The position numbers and the translations under genes are program-made. A stretch of DNA of 64,000 bases, from positions 160,640 through 224,639 of the forward strand of contig NZ_NFLV01000004.1 in assembly GCF_002161065.1 (NCBI RefSeq). The letters are read 5' to 3'. The DNA is from Eubacterium sp. An11 (GTDB lineage Bacteria; Bacillota; Clostridia; Lachnospirales; Lachnospiraceae). The notes under the pieces were generated by a model. The model saw only the letters and a program-made list of their open reading frames with translations, did no database searches and was not told the origin of the DNA. Of this stretch, positions 28,797 to 37,229 are shown one piece after another. Every line of letters starts with the position of its first letter. The stretch's first letter is position 1.

Positions 28797-29594
28797 CTAG
28801 CTCATCTCGCTTAAAACTTCGATGGCATTTCCATCGATCATCCTGCTTCCGTGTTCTTCCAGATATGCTTCCTCATAGCGCAGCTCACCTGTTTTACCGC
28901 CATATTCCTCGGCAGTGATCATGAAGGCAACCGCCTGGGCGTCGGACTCACACTGAGAAAAATCCACCAGCATGACATATTCTTCTCCTGCCTTATACAG
29001 GGTAGAATACAGATGCGCTTTCTCGCCCAGAAGGGAACAGAACTGAACCAGTCTGGAAAAATCTCCGAACACTACTTTTCTCGGAGGAAAATCCGACTTG
29101 TGCTGTCCTTCTTCCTGTTTATCTGTAACGGCCGCGTAGTCTCCGCTGCCGGTTGTCGTCTCCTGCTCATCCACATCGACCTTGCCCATGCAGACTTCCT
29201 GAAGATCTCTGGAGATCTCCTCAAAGGCTTTCTCCTTCTCTTCACCGGAAAGAGCATACACCTCCGCCAGTCTCTCGTCAGTAATCTTCTGATTAAGGGC
29301 GGATGTCATTTTTTTAATCTGATCCAGATCTCTGTCAATGGCCACATCTGGAAATGTACAACTGATGGTAACCAGCAGCTGATCTGCCGGCAGGGATCTG
29401 GCGATGTAATTCTGTATACCGTTCTCCGTGTGCCAGTCAATGTAGTTCTGCGAGCTCTTTACAATGGCATTGAGGAATTCCTCCATCTGCTTGCTGTCCG
29501 TACTCAGAGCCTGTAAGTCAAAGCCCATATTGTCAATCTCCTGTTTATGGATCAGGCAGCGTATTGTTTCATCGTCAATCTTCCAAAAAAACAT
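28797..29594 (-). CDS. mecA: MecA-family adaptor protein
   Basis: 265 aa. The N-terminal domain MFFWKIDDETIRCLIHKQEI, continuing DNMGFDLQALSTD, and the C-terminal domain (about 165-265) with FSRLVQFCSLLG and YKAGEEYVMLVDFS match MecA, which delivers substrates such as ComK or unfolded proteins to the ClpC-ClpP protease. The middle 60 residues form an acidic, low-complexity linker, longer than in Bacillus. Start set at 29594: an upstream ATG (29639) lies within the -35 element of the promoter and so cannot be translated from it, while AAGGAAGG precedes 29594. A CIRCE-like operator overlaps the promoter. Confidence 0.85.
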   Translation of the reverse strand: MFFWKIDDETIRCLIHKQEIDNMGFDLQALSTDSKQMEEFLNAIVKSSQNYIDWHTENGIQNYIARSLPADQLLVTISCTFPDVAIDRDLDQIKKMTSALNQKITDERLAEVYALSGEEKEKAFEEISRDLQEVCMGKVDVDEQETTTGSGDYAAVTDKQEEGQHKSDFPPRKVVFGDFSRLVQFCSLLGEKAHLYSTLYKAGEEYVMLVDFSQCESDAQAVAFMITAEEYGGKTGELRYEEAYLEEHGSRMIDGNAIEVLSEMS

Positions 29595-29616
29595 CGTATC
29601 CCTCCTTCCTTCCCTT

Positions 29617-29658
29617 ATTATATCAAAATTATTAGCCATGTCAACACTCGAGTGCTAA
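29617..29658 (-). promoter_or_regulatory. mecA promoter overlapped by CIRCE-like HrcA operator
   Basis: Minus-strand -35 TTGACA (29639-29644), 16-base spacer, -10 TATAAT (29617-29622). On the plus strand TTAGCCATG (29632-29640), 9 bases, GAGTGCTAA (29650-29658) matches CIRCE (TTAGCACTC-N9-GAGTGCTAA): one half perfect, the other 6 of 9, exact spacing. The operator spans the -35. Confidence 0.7.
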
Positions 29659-29844
29659 TTTCTTTTTATTAACAAAACATTTTTCTCCGATTCTTCCTTT
29701 CCGTGTAAATCATACACTCTTTTTCCTATCATACCACAATTTATCTGATTTTGTTACTGCACATTTATAAATTTACAAAATATTAATAAAATAAAGTCAT
29801 TTTAACAGAAAAATAAAACAGCACAATTTTCTATATAAAAAAAT

Positions 29845-29878
29845 GGGGACAGCCATATATTATCATATGACTGTCCCC
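29845..29878 (-). terminator. terminator of the aldolase operon
   Basis: GGGGACAGCCATAT pairs with ATATGACTGTCCCC (one wobble); on the minus strand it is followed by ATTTTTTTATATAG. Confidence 0.85.
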
Positions 29879-29893
29879 GCCGGGATAGTAGTA

Positions 29894-30565
29894 CTATTCA
29901 TCCATATCTTTTTTTGCTTTTTTCTGGCCATAGGAATTGTTGAACACATCCACCATCTTTGCCATCTCCGCATCATCAAGAAGCACGGGTTTGCCGATCA
30001 TTCTGGCCTTCACATATACCTCTGCGCATCCTTCAATCTGCTCCGCGATGTTAAAGGCATTTAAGATATCTTTTCCTCCGGTGATCAGACCATGGTTTGC
30101 CATGAGAGCGGCGTTTCTGTCTTTCATGGCATCAAAGGTGATTTCCGCCAGCTCCGGTGTTCCGAAAGATACATAATCGCCGCAGCGTACGTTCGGGCCT
30201 CCCGCAAAGGCAACCAGATAACTGGACGCCGGCAGTTCTTCCCGCAGTACAGCCAGCACGGTACTGTATACGGAGTGGGTATGTACCACCGCATTGATAT
30301 CATCCCTCTTTACATAGAAAATGCGGTGCAGTTCATGTTCGCTGGACGGTTTTCTCTTTCCGTCAACCACTTCGCCATCAAGGTTCATCACCACCACATC
30401 TTCCGGCTCCGTCTCAAAATAATCGATACCGCTTGGGCTGATGGCAAACAGCCCCTCTTCCCGGTTAAATATACTGATATTTCCGCCGGTTCCTTTGGTC
30501 AGTCCGTGCTCAATGAGCATTTTGCAGTATTTTACGACGTCTTCTCTTTCTTTCTGTAATAACAT
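29894..30565 (-). CDS. class II aldolase, L-fuculose-phosphate aldolase-like
   Basis: 223 aa of the class II (zinc-dependent) aldolase/adducin family. Visible: LTKGTGGNISI (phosphate loop), PSSEHELHRIFY with the catalytic Glu (about 75), VVHTHSVYST with two zinc His (about 93 and 95), and LMANHGLITGG with the third zinc His (about 155). FucA-type enzymes split L-fuculose-1-phosphate or related ketose-1-phosphates into dihydroxyacetone phosphate and an aldehyde. It is the last gene of the SorC-kinase-dehydrogenase-aldolase operon. The substrate cannot be told from sequence; L-ribulose-5-phosphate 4-epimerases share the fold. Confidence 0.85.
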   Translation of the reverse strand: MLLQKEREDVVKYCKMLIEHGLTKGTGGNISIFNREEGLFAISPSGIDYFETEPEDVVVMNLDGEVVDGKRKPSSEHELHRIFYVKRDDINAVVHTHSVYSTVLAVLREELPASSYLVAFAGGPNVRCGDYVSFGTPELAEITFDAMKDRNAALMANHGLITGGKDILNAFNIAEQIEGCAEVYVKARMIGKPVLLDDAEMAKMVDVFNNSYGQKKAKKDMDE

Positions 30566-30612
30566 AATGTACTCCTTTCAGCGGCAGTCCGCATTCTGCT
30601 GGTTGTAGTTTA

Positions 30613-31650
30613 TCACATTTTATATTCATATAACATCGGTCTTCCTTCGATAAACCGCTGTATATCCGCAACAATCTGTTTTGTATGATTGACAAGCACG
30701 TCGTCGGTGGCACCGGCAATATGCGGGGTGATCACCACGTTGTCAAGCTCAGTGATATATGGATGATTGCTGGCAATTGGTTCCTTGGCGTAGACATCAA
30801 AGGCCGCGCCGGCAATCCGTTTTTCGCGGAGTGCATCAATGAGCGCCTGCTCATCAAGAATTGCTCCTCTGGAACTGTTGATGAAATATGCTGTAGGTTT
30901 CATAAGCGCGATCATCTCCCGGCTGATGATACCGGTGGTCTGCGGCGTTACTTTCATATGACAGGTGATAAAATCAGAATTTGTCATCAACTCTTCCAGT
31001 CTCTCCGCTTTTTTCACTCCCACTTCCTCAATGTCGATCGGGCAGAGGAACGGATCATAGATCAGAAGCTCCATGCCGATAGCCCGGGCGATCTTACCCA
31101 CCCGGCGGCCGATGCTTCCATAACCGACGATGCCTAATGTTTTACCTTTTAACTGTGTTCCTTTAAAGACCACATAAGGGGAACCCGGCTTCATATCCCA
31201 GACCATATCTACCTTCAGTCCCTCTTTCGTCTCTTTCACCGCATTTGGGTCTGCCGTAAATTTACCTTCTTTGAGTGCTTTATAAGCCATAGGAATCCTG
31301 CGGGCAATGGAAAGCATCAGTCCGATGGTCATCTCCGCCGTGGTATCGGAATTACGGCCCGGAGTATAGATGACCGGAATGCCTCTCTCTTTTGCCGCCT
31401 GCATATCCACATTGACCGGGGTGGCTCTTGTACAGGCGATCAGTTTCAGATTCGGCGCATTCTCAATTACTTTCCGGGTGATATCATCATAACTGGTGAC
31501 AATGATATCGGCATCCTTTGACTTCTCCATCAGTTCTTCTTCTTCCATCTTTGCCAGCCCGATGGCCCAGCCATCCTTGACTACCTCGCCAATTTTGTAT
31601 AAATCTTTTAACTGCTCTTCGTTATACTCTGCTGTAAAAAAAATTTTCAT
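30613..31650 (-). CDS. D-isomer-specific 2-hydroxyacid dehydrogenase
   Basis: 345 aa. NAD-binding motif GKTLGIVGYGSIGRRVGKIA (about 170-190), catalytic Arg in NSSRGAILDE (about 260), Glu in DVYAKEPI and His in VITPHIAGATDD (about 315) all match the family (phosphoglycerate or glyoxylate reductase-like). The enzyme oxidises or reduces a 2-hydroxy acid/2-oxo acid pair. AGGAGG precedes the ATG. It sits between the FGGY kinase and the aldolase, 18 bases after the kinase, so it probably acts on an acid intermediate of the same pathway. The residues before the NAD motif (DMKPGSPYVVFKG) form a small insertion. Confidence 0.9.
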   Translation of the reverse strand: MKIFFTAEYNEEQLKDLYKIGEVVKDGWAIGLAKMEEEELMEKSKDADIIVTSYDDITRKVIENAPNLKLIACTRATPVNVDMQAAKERGIPVIYTPGRNSDTTAEMTIGLMLSIARRIPMAYKALKEGKFTADPNAVKETKEGLKVDMVWDMKPGSPYVVFKGTQLKGKTLGIVGYGSIGRRVGKIARAIGMELLIYDPFLCPIDIEEVGVKKAERLEELMTNSDFITCHMKVTPQTTGIISREMIALMKPTAYFINSSRGAILDEQALIDALREKRIAGAAFDVYAKEPIASNHPYITELDNVVITPHIAGATDDVLVNHTKQIVADIQRFIEGRPMLYEYKM

Positions 31651-31668
31651 GTTTGCTTCCTCCTGCCT

Positions 31669-33198
31669 TTATGCCATCTGCTGGCGGTTCACTTTTTTCA
31701 TCATCTTTGCCCGGTCCGTCCATAAATCAGACAGAGAAACACGGATATTCTTGTACAATTGATAAATATCCTCATAGACTGCGCTCTGCTCTTCTCTCGG
31801 ACGGTAGACACATTCTGCCCGGCAGGCCTTCCGCGCTGCATCGTCGTAGTCTTCATATTCGCCCACAGCGATACCGAGCATCATGGCCGCTCCTTTTGCT
31901 CCAAATTCATCACCGGCGGAAACCACGACTTCCATTCCCAGCACATCGGCAATCATCTGCGCCCACACAGGGCTCTTGGCTCCACCGCCGGCCAGATAGA
32001 TTTTACTGTCCGGTTTTGCCTTCCGCAGACAATCCTTGATGGAAAGACTGATTCCCTCATAGACCGCGTGAATCAGATCCGCTCTCGTTGTGTTGGCGGA
32101 GATTCCAAAGAAATTCGCTTTGGCATATGGATGGTAGAACGGCGCCCGCTCTCCTGCGGCGCTGACATACGGATGATAAATGACTCCGTGACTTCCCGCC
32201 GGAACTTCTTTGATGATTTTATCTATCTCGCCAAAATCTGAGGTTTTCGCGATTTCTTTTAACATCCAGTCAATATTCGGCGTTCCGTTCATGGTAGGCA
32301 TGAGATTCACAAATAAATCTCCCACAGCATGTTTTTCATATCGTGTGCCCTCTTCTCCAAAAACACAGACCTCTTTTTTCTTAAAAATCTCGTTGGCACA
32401 GGTAGTTCCGAGAATCACACAGATATCTTTGTCTGTCACTGCGCCGATTCCCACAGCGGAGGCGATGACGTCAATGGCTCCTGCCACGACCGGCGTACCG
32501 TGGGCAAGGCCCAGCTCATCTGCCACTTCGTCCAGTACATTTCCGACAATCGTATCGGACGCCACCGGAGGCGCAATGATATCCACATATTCACCCAAAT
32601 CCAACTTCTTCAATAAATCCACGGCTATGGTTCCCGCTTCCGCATCCATCAGAGATGTCCCGGAATCACTGAAATCTCCATGAATGTCTCCGGTCAGTTT
32701 ATAACGCACCCAGTCTTTACAGAAAAACATCGTCGATGCCCGGTCAAGCACGTCTTTCCGGTTATTTTTCATCCATTTCAGCAGCATCAGCTGTGTGCCG
32801 GTCAGCGGCGGGGTTCCGGTAGTCTCAAAAATCATCGTTCCAAGCTCCGGATGGATTTTTGTCACATCCTCCACCTCATCAACGGCTCTTCCATCGCACC
32901 ATAAAATAGCATCCTGGACAGGATGTCCCTTGTCATCCATCAGCCAGATTCCTTCTCCCTGAGCAGTCACCCCGATACCGAGAATATCTTCTTTCTCTGC
33001 CGGTCCCTTTGCCACAAGGTTCTTCACACACCGGGCAACCTTGTCCCAGAGGGTGTCCATGTTCTGTTCCACATCGGTATCTCCGATATATACCGGTTCA
33101 TTTTCCAGGGCCTCCACCAGAAGTTCCTGACCGCTGCAATCAAATAGAACTGCTTTTACACTGGACGTTCCCGCATCAATGCCAATGATGTACTTCAT
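31669..33198 (-). CDS. FGGY-family carbohydrate kinase
   Basis: 509 aa. N-terminal IGIDAGTSSVKAVLFDCSG (phosphate loop), GIGVTAQGEGIWLMDD, the GAIDVIASAVGIGA catalytic Asp region (about 240), ILGTTCANEIF and the C-terminal IYLAGGGAKSPVWAQMIAD. These kinases phosphorylate a sugar or polyol hydroxyl with ATP; closest recognisable types are xylulokinase, L-xylulose kinase and erythritol kinase. It is encoded 51 bases after a SorC-type regulator and before a hydroxyacid dehydrogenase and class II aldolase. The substrate remains open. AGGAGG precedes the ATG. Confidence 0.88.
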   Translation of the reverse strand: MKYIIGIDAGTSSVKAVLFDCSGQELLVEALENEPVYIGDTDVEQNMDTLWDKVARCVKNLVAKGPAEKEDILGIGVTAQGEGIWLMDDKGHPVQDAILWCDGRAVDEVEDVTKIHPELGTMIFETTGTPPLTGTQLMLLKWMKNNRKDVLDRASTMFFCKDWVRYKLTGDIHGDFSDSGTSLMDAEAGTIAVDLLKKLDLGEYVDIIAPPVASDTIVGNVLDEVADELGLAHGTPVVAGAIDVIASAVGIGAVTDKDICVILGTTCANEIFKKKEVCVFGEEGTRYEKHAVGDLFVNLMPTMNGTPNIDWMLKEIAKTSDFGEIDKIIKEVPAGSHGVIYHPYVSAAGERAPFYHPYAKANFFGISANTTRADLIHAVYEGISLSIKDCLRKAKPDSKIYLAGGGAKSPVWAQMIADVLGMEVVVSAGDEFGAKGAAMMLGIAVGEYEDYDDAARKACRAECVYRPREEQSAVYEDIYQLYKNIRVSLSDLWTDRAKMMKKVNRQQMA

Positions 33199-33249
33199 TA
33201 AATTCCTCCTCCTGTTATCGCCAGTCTTCCACAGCCATGCATTTATTGA

Positions 33250-34197
33250 TTATGATAATTTGAGTGTTTTCACAATTCGTTCCGCTGACAGATCATCAAT
33301 GATCAATATATCGACAACCCCCGAATTCAAACAGCCAATGATCGCATCTGTCTTATCCGCGCCCCCTGCAATCGCAATCACATTGGGGATATTTTTCAGA
33401 ATGTCCATTCCCGCCTTGTTCAAACGGTTCTCCATACAGTTATCGTCCCAGCTTCCGTCCAGCCGGACATGATTCATGCAGATATCTCCCACAAATCCAT
33501 CCTCAAGAAGCTGACGGATATCTTTCTCCTTCAGAAAGCCTCTCTGAAACATAGTAGACTCTTTTGTCAGCTGGCCGATACCGAACAAACCGACATCACA
33601 TTTCTTCATCCATTCAAAGGACTCCCGAATGGTCCGTTCCTTCATGAGCATGGTCTTTGTTTCAGGATAATCCACCACCGTCGGCGCATAAAACATATAA
33701 CATGCGCAGTCCAGCTTATTGGCCAGCGACCGGGCGACTTCATCGGATTTCAACATTCTGTCTCCTGTAATATTCTGCGCGCCAACCATCTGAACGACAG
33801 TGCAGTCACTGCGCCGCTTGTAAGGCAGTCTGGCAATCACCGCCGCCAGTGTTTTCCCCCACGAAACTCCTATGGTCATATCTGACTGGAGGAATGCTTC
33901 CAGATACTGGGCCGCGCGGTCAGCCAGCGTCGGCAGGAAATCATTCTCCATGTCATAGGATTCCGCAATAATCACCTGACGGATATGAAAATACTCCTCC
34001 AGGGCACTCTCATAATTTACATGACTTGTGTTGTAACCATTTACTGTAATTGACACAATTCCCTGGTCAACCAGCGAATTGATGATCCTGTTCACCTTCT
34101 GTCTGGTAAAGGACAATCTCTTCGCAATCTCATCTTGTGTCATTCCCAACGTGTAATACCAATGTGCTATTTTGATATACAAATTTTTCTCTTCCAT
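33250..34197 (-). CDS. SorC/DeoR-type sugar-binding transcriptional regulator
   Basis: 315 aa. The N-terminal helix-turn-helix is IAHWYYTLGMTQDEIAKRLS, continuing FTRQKVNRIINSL; the C-terminal SorC effector domain (about 60-315) shows IGVSWGKTLAAVIARL (about 115), the phosphosugar-binding region, and NVIAIAGGADKTDAIIGCL. Effectors in this family are usually phosphorylated sugars. Start at 34197 because GGAGG lies 8 bases upstream. It is the first gene of the operon it probably controls, and four ACATTT repeats flank and overlap its promoter, indicating autoregulation. Confidence 0.9.
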   Translation of the reverse strand: MEEKNLYIKIAHWYYTLGMTQDEIAKRLSFTRQKVNRIINSLVDQGIVSITVNGYNTSHVNYESALEEYFHIRQVIIAESYDMENDFLPTLADRAAQYLEAFLQSDMTIGVSWGKTLAAVIARLPYKRRSDCTVVQMVGAQNITGDRMLKSDEVARSLANKLDCACYMFYAPTVVDYPETKTMLMKERTIRESFEWMKKCDVGLFGIGQLTKESTMFQRGFLKEKDIRQLLEDGFVGDICMNHVRLDGSWDDNCMENRLNKAGMDILKNIPNVIAIAGGADKTDAIIGCLNSGVVDILIIDDLSAERIVKTLKLS

Positions 34198-34240
34198 TTG
34201 ATCTTCCTCCGTCTTTTCGGGATTCATCAAATAGCCGAAT

Positions 34241-34314
34241 ATTACATTTGGAATTTCAAATTACATTTGTATCATACCCTATGTTGTGACATTTGTCAAC
34301 ACAAATTACATTTT
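34241..34314 (-). promoter_or_regulatory. SorC operon promoter with four ACATTT operator repeats
   Basis: Minus-strand -35 TTGACA (34294-34299), 17-base spacer, -10 TATGAT (34271-34276). Repeats of (AT)TACATTTG on the plus strand have their ACATTT at 34244, 34263, 34289 and 34308, spaced 19, 26 and 19, so two pairs frame the promoter. Confidence 0.7.
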
Positions 34315-34420
34315 CTCATTTTCTTCCATTCAAAATTCCATCCGGAACACTTTTCTCTCTTCTTTGAAAAACGTTTCCGTAATATTTCTGCTATTTTCCA
34401 CTGTACTTTATTCCACACAA

Positions 34421-34465
34421 AAACCGCCCTGCCATATACAAAAAAGTACATAGCAAGGGCGGTTT
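34421..34465 (-). terminator. terminator of the desulfoferrodoxin gene
   Basis: 10-bp stem AAACCGCCCT/AGGGCGGTTT followed on the minus strand by TTTTTGTG. Confidence 0.8.
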
Positions 34466-34498
34466 CTGTCATTCTATCTCAGCCGTATGCAATTTGTC

Positions 34499-34873
34499 TC
34501 AGGCTTTCCACAGACCATGAAGGTTGCAGTATGCGTATACTGCCTCGACAGTCTCTCCTTCACACAGAGAGAAGCATGCCTGCGGCTTGTCTCCCGGATT
34601 CAGGACTTTATGCTGGAATCCCTGGGATGTCTGTACATCGATCCACTCGATATAGTGCTCTTCTACCATTGGATGTTCTACGGATCCAACCTGTACGCTT
34701 ACTTTATTATCTTTTACTTCGTAAACCGGTACATGTTTCTCAACAGCTGCATCCGTTGTTCCCGGTACAAGTTCTTTCATTTTCTGTCCGCAGCACATTA
34801 CTGGTACTTTGGAGTCTTTTACTTTTGTGATGATGTTTCCGCAGTTTTCGCAGATATAATATTTCAGTTCCAT
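34499..34873 (-). CDS. dfx: desulfoferrodoxin (superoxide reductase)
   Basis: 124 aa, a two-iron superoxide reductase. The desulforedoxin domain (1-36) has CENC and MCC for the FeCys4 centre. The catalytic domain carries the FeHis4Cys ligands: His in VEKHVPVYEV (about 47), His in VEHPMVEEHYIEWI (about 67 and 73), and CNLHGLWKA (Cys about 116, His about 119), with the conserved Glu-Lys pair at AVEKH. It reduces superoxide to peroxide in anaerobes, complementing the peroxide-reducing rubrerythrin at 8.9 kb. AGGAGG precedes the ATG. Own promoter region and terminator. Confidence 0.97.
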   Translation of the reverse strand: MELKYYICENCGNIITKVKDSKVPVMCCGQKMKELVPGTTDAAVEKHVPVYEVKDNKVSVQVGSVEHPMVEEHYIEWIDVQTSQGFQHKVLNPGDKPQACFSLCEGETVEAVYAYCNLHGLWKA

Positions 34874-35054
34874 GATTTTATCCCTCCTGTTTTCTTTTGC
34901 GGAATGTCTCTATTCCGCCATATGTGATAAGTTCACCTACATGCATTCTATAGTGTATCTTGCAACATCTATAATTATACATCCAGACACAGGCATTATA
35001 TCATATTGTATTTAAAATTTCCATCTATTCCCTTAAATAATAAAAATTTTTCCA

Positions 35055-35987
35055 CTATCCTTTTGTAATGATACAAAAATAAATCAGATAAATCACCAAT
35101 ACCGACGCGCCGTCGATACGCCGGATTCTCCCCCGGATCAGCATCGGCAGCAGAGCGATCATTGATAGCAGAATACAGATGGGGAGATCAATCTGCGCCA
35201 TCTGCGGTGCCACAGCCAATGACTCTCCGGTGATCAGTGTGCAGATGGGAAGAATAAATGCGGTGTCAATGACGTTGGCTCCCACAATATTTCCCACAGA
35301 CAAAGAAGATTCTTTTTTTATGACAGCCGTGATAGTTGTGACAAACTCCGGCAGAGATGTTCCCATGGCGAGGATGGTAACAGAAATGAGTTCCTCGGAA
35401 ATATCGAACTGTCTCGCCAGAGCGCAGGCGGAGTCGATCAGCAGTTCCGATCCGATGACCACGCAGGCGGCGCCAAACAGAAAGAAAAAGATATGCCGGC
35501 CGAATTCTTTTTTGCCCGCCGGGATCCTCTCCTGTTCCTGCCGGCCCGTCATGGCATTTTTTACATTCATTACCAGGAACAAAATCCCGCCCATCAGCAG
35601 AAAAATGCAGTCTCCGGCATCAAAGACTCTGTCCTGGAAGGCAAGAAACAGCAAAATCAGGCATCCGATGTAGAGAATATTCTTGGTCAGATACTCTTTT
35701 CTCCGGATCGCCACCGGCAGACAAAACAGACTGATGCCCAGAATAATCCCCGTATTGGCGGACACGGAGCCCACCGCATTTCCGATGGCCATGACAGAAC
35801 TGCCTTTCAGCGCCGCCGCCACAGAGACAAGAATCTCCGGCATGGTGGTGGCAAAACTGACGATGGTGGCTCCGACGATGTACTTGGGGATCCCAAATGC
35901 TCTGGCAATGAAAGAAGCGGCGTCCACAAACCAGTCCCCGCCTTTGCAGATTAACAGCAGACCAATAAAAAAAGACACATAAATCAT
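35055..35987 (-). CDS. CaCA-family Na+(K+)/Ca2+ exchanger (YrbG-like)
   Basis: 310 aa with about ten membrane helices. The two inverted alpha repeats of the calcium/cation antiporter family are clear: GATIVSFATTMPEILVSVAA (about 38-57) ending AIGNAVGSVSAN, and SVTILAMGTSLPEFVTTITA (about 202-221) ending SVGNIVGANVID; each has the ion-coordinating acidic residue (MPE/LPE). It probably exchanges sodium for calcium across the membrane. The short cytoplasmic loop in the middle (GRQEQERIPAGKKE) fits bacterial members. GGAGG precedes the ATG. The ion pair is a family-based inference. Confidence 0.9.
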   Translation of the reverse strand: MIYVSFFIGLLLICKGGDWFVDAASFIARAFGIPKYIVGATIVSFATTMPEILVSVAAALKGSSVMAIGNAVGSVSANTGIILGISLFCLPVAIRRKEYLTKNILYIGCLILLFLAFQDRVFDAGDCIFLLMGGILFLVMNVKNAMTGRQEQERIPAGKKEFGRHIFFFLFGAACVVIGSELLIDSACALARQFDISEELISVTILAMGTSLPEFVTTITAVIKKESSLSVGNIVGANVIDTAFILPICTLITGESLAVAPQMAQIDLPICILLSMIALLPMLIRGRIRRIDGASVLVIYLIYFCIITKG

Positions 35988-36040
35988 ATGATGACCTCCG
36001 TCGTATATAACTTAACTATGTCTTTCTTCTATTAAATATA

Positions 36041-36078
36041 CCGGATATATGACAGATTCTCTGATTTCATATATCCGG
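36041..36078 (-). terminator. inverted repeat after relQ
   Basis: Perfect 11-bp arms CCGGATATATG/CATATATCCGG with a 16-base loop, between the relQ end and the exchanger start. The minus-strand tail TATATTTAATAG is only a weak U-tract. Confidence 0.5.
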
Positions 36079-36153
36079 CTCTGTCTTCGGGCACTCTGTA
36101 CTTCTCCCCGCTTCCAATCCTCTGTACCCTGCATACCGATGATCCGCTTCCTG

Positions 36154-36927
36154 TCAGGCTTCTTCCTTTTCTTCCTCTTCCCTGTTCTCCTCATCCTGTG
36201 TATACTGCAGCTGCTCAATCCGTTTGCGGATGGCATCCATCTTGGCGTCCAGGATTGCGCTCTCATCGGCACATTCCTTTAGATCCTGTGTGAGCTGCCT
36301 AATTTCCAGATTTTTTTTGTACTTCAGCTTATGTTCCAGGCTGGCCCAGAAATCCATGGCGATGGTCCGAAGCTGTACTTCCACCTTCATCATTTTCTTG
36401 TGATAACCCAGGAATATGGGCGTTTCCACGATCAGATGCAGGCTCCGGTAGCCGTTGGGTTTCGGGTTGGCTATGTAATCTTTCTTTTCGATCAAAAATA
36501 CATCGTCCTGTCCCAGCAGACAGGATGCCAGAAAATAGATATCCTCCTGAAAGGAGCAGACCACCCGTATACCGGCAATGTCCGTCAGATTCTCCTCTAT
36601 ACTCTTGGCAGAAAAAGGAATGTTCTTGCGGTGCATTTTCTCAATGATACTGTCCATGCTCTTCAGCCTCGTCTTGATAGACTCGATGGGATTGCGGTCA
36701 TGCTGCAGGGAAAACTCTTCATTGAGCACCCGGAACTTTGTCTCGATCTCCATCAGCGCGCATTTATAATAAGCCATCAGAGAATTGAAAGGCTCCACCT
36801 GATCCCGCAAAAGTTCTCCGATCTCCTGATTGCTCAGCTCCTCAAACAGCCGCTGCCGCACTTTTTCTCCAAAAGAAGTCTTGAGCATATCCTCCACCAC
36901 GTTAAATACTTTTTTCTTCTGCTCCAT
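36154..36927 (-). CDS. relQ: small alarmone synthetase (RelQ/YjbM family GTP pyrophosphokinase)
   Basis: 257 aa with a single RelA/SpoT synthetase domain and no hydrolase, TGS or ACT domain. Visible: SIKTRLKSMDSIIEKM (ATP site), ENLTDIAGIRVVCSFQEDIY, YIANPKPNGYRSLHLIVETP (G-loop, GTP site) and VEVQLRTIAMDFWASLEHKL. It makes (p)ppGpp from ATP and GTP or GDP. RelQ-type proteins form tetramers. The C-terminal 20 residues are almost all Glu and Lys, unusually acidic. AAAGGAG lies well before the ATG and AAGGA closer to it. Confidence 0.93.
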   Translation of the reverse strand: MEQKKKVFNVVEDMLKTSFGEKVRQRLFEELSNQEIGELLRDQVEPFNSLMAYYKCALMEIETKFRVLNEEFSLQHDRNPIESIKTRLKSMDSIIEKMHRKNIPFSAKSIEENLTDIAGIRVVCSFQEDIYFLASCLLGQDDVFLIEKKDYIANPKPNGYRSLHLIVETPIFLGYHKKMMKVEVQLRTIAMDFWASLEHKLKYKKNLEIRQLTQDLKECADESAILDAKMDAIRKRIEQLQYTQDEENREEEEKEEA

Positions 36928-37157
36928 TTGTCCTTTTAAAACTCCTTTTCTGTTATTTTATCTTCCTGACAGTTTCCCTGCCCGTCAGGCATGTCTTTGT
37001 CTATTTTACTACAAACTCCCATTGATTACAAACCATTGCCCCTCAGGAATTTCTTACTATTTCTTTAACAGTTTTCACAGACTGTCAGACTGATTCTGAC
37101 CGCAGAAAACCTGACAAAAAAGGAAGTTCGAATCTTTTCACACGGCATATTCTATGC

Positions 37158-37213
37158 TATAATACGGAACAAATGTAACACTTTCGACATATCTTATAAT
37201 ATTTTCGACATAT
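37158..37213 (+). promoter_or_regulatory. promoter region of the secreted peptidase with direct repeats
   Basis: Extended -10 TGCTATAAT (core 37158-37163) and a second TATAAT at 37195-37200. TTTCGACATAT occurs at 37182-37192 and 37203-37213, 21 bases apart (two helical turns), flanking the second -10 just before the ribosome site: a candidate operator. Nothing else is visible in the 36928-37229 gap. Confidence 0.45.
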
Positions 37214-37229
37214 TCGGGAGGTCAGGTTT

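Noticed and set aside
34874..35050. PerR/Fur box upstream of desulfoferrodoxin (TATAATTATA)
   Set aside because: Only a 10-bp AT palindrome; too far from the consensus and likely by chance in an AT-rich region.
36012..36272. Minus-strand ORF (86 aa) between relQ and the exchanger
   Set aside because: Arg/Lys-rich shadow of the relQ C-terminal coding sequence in another frame.
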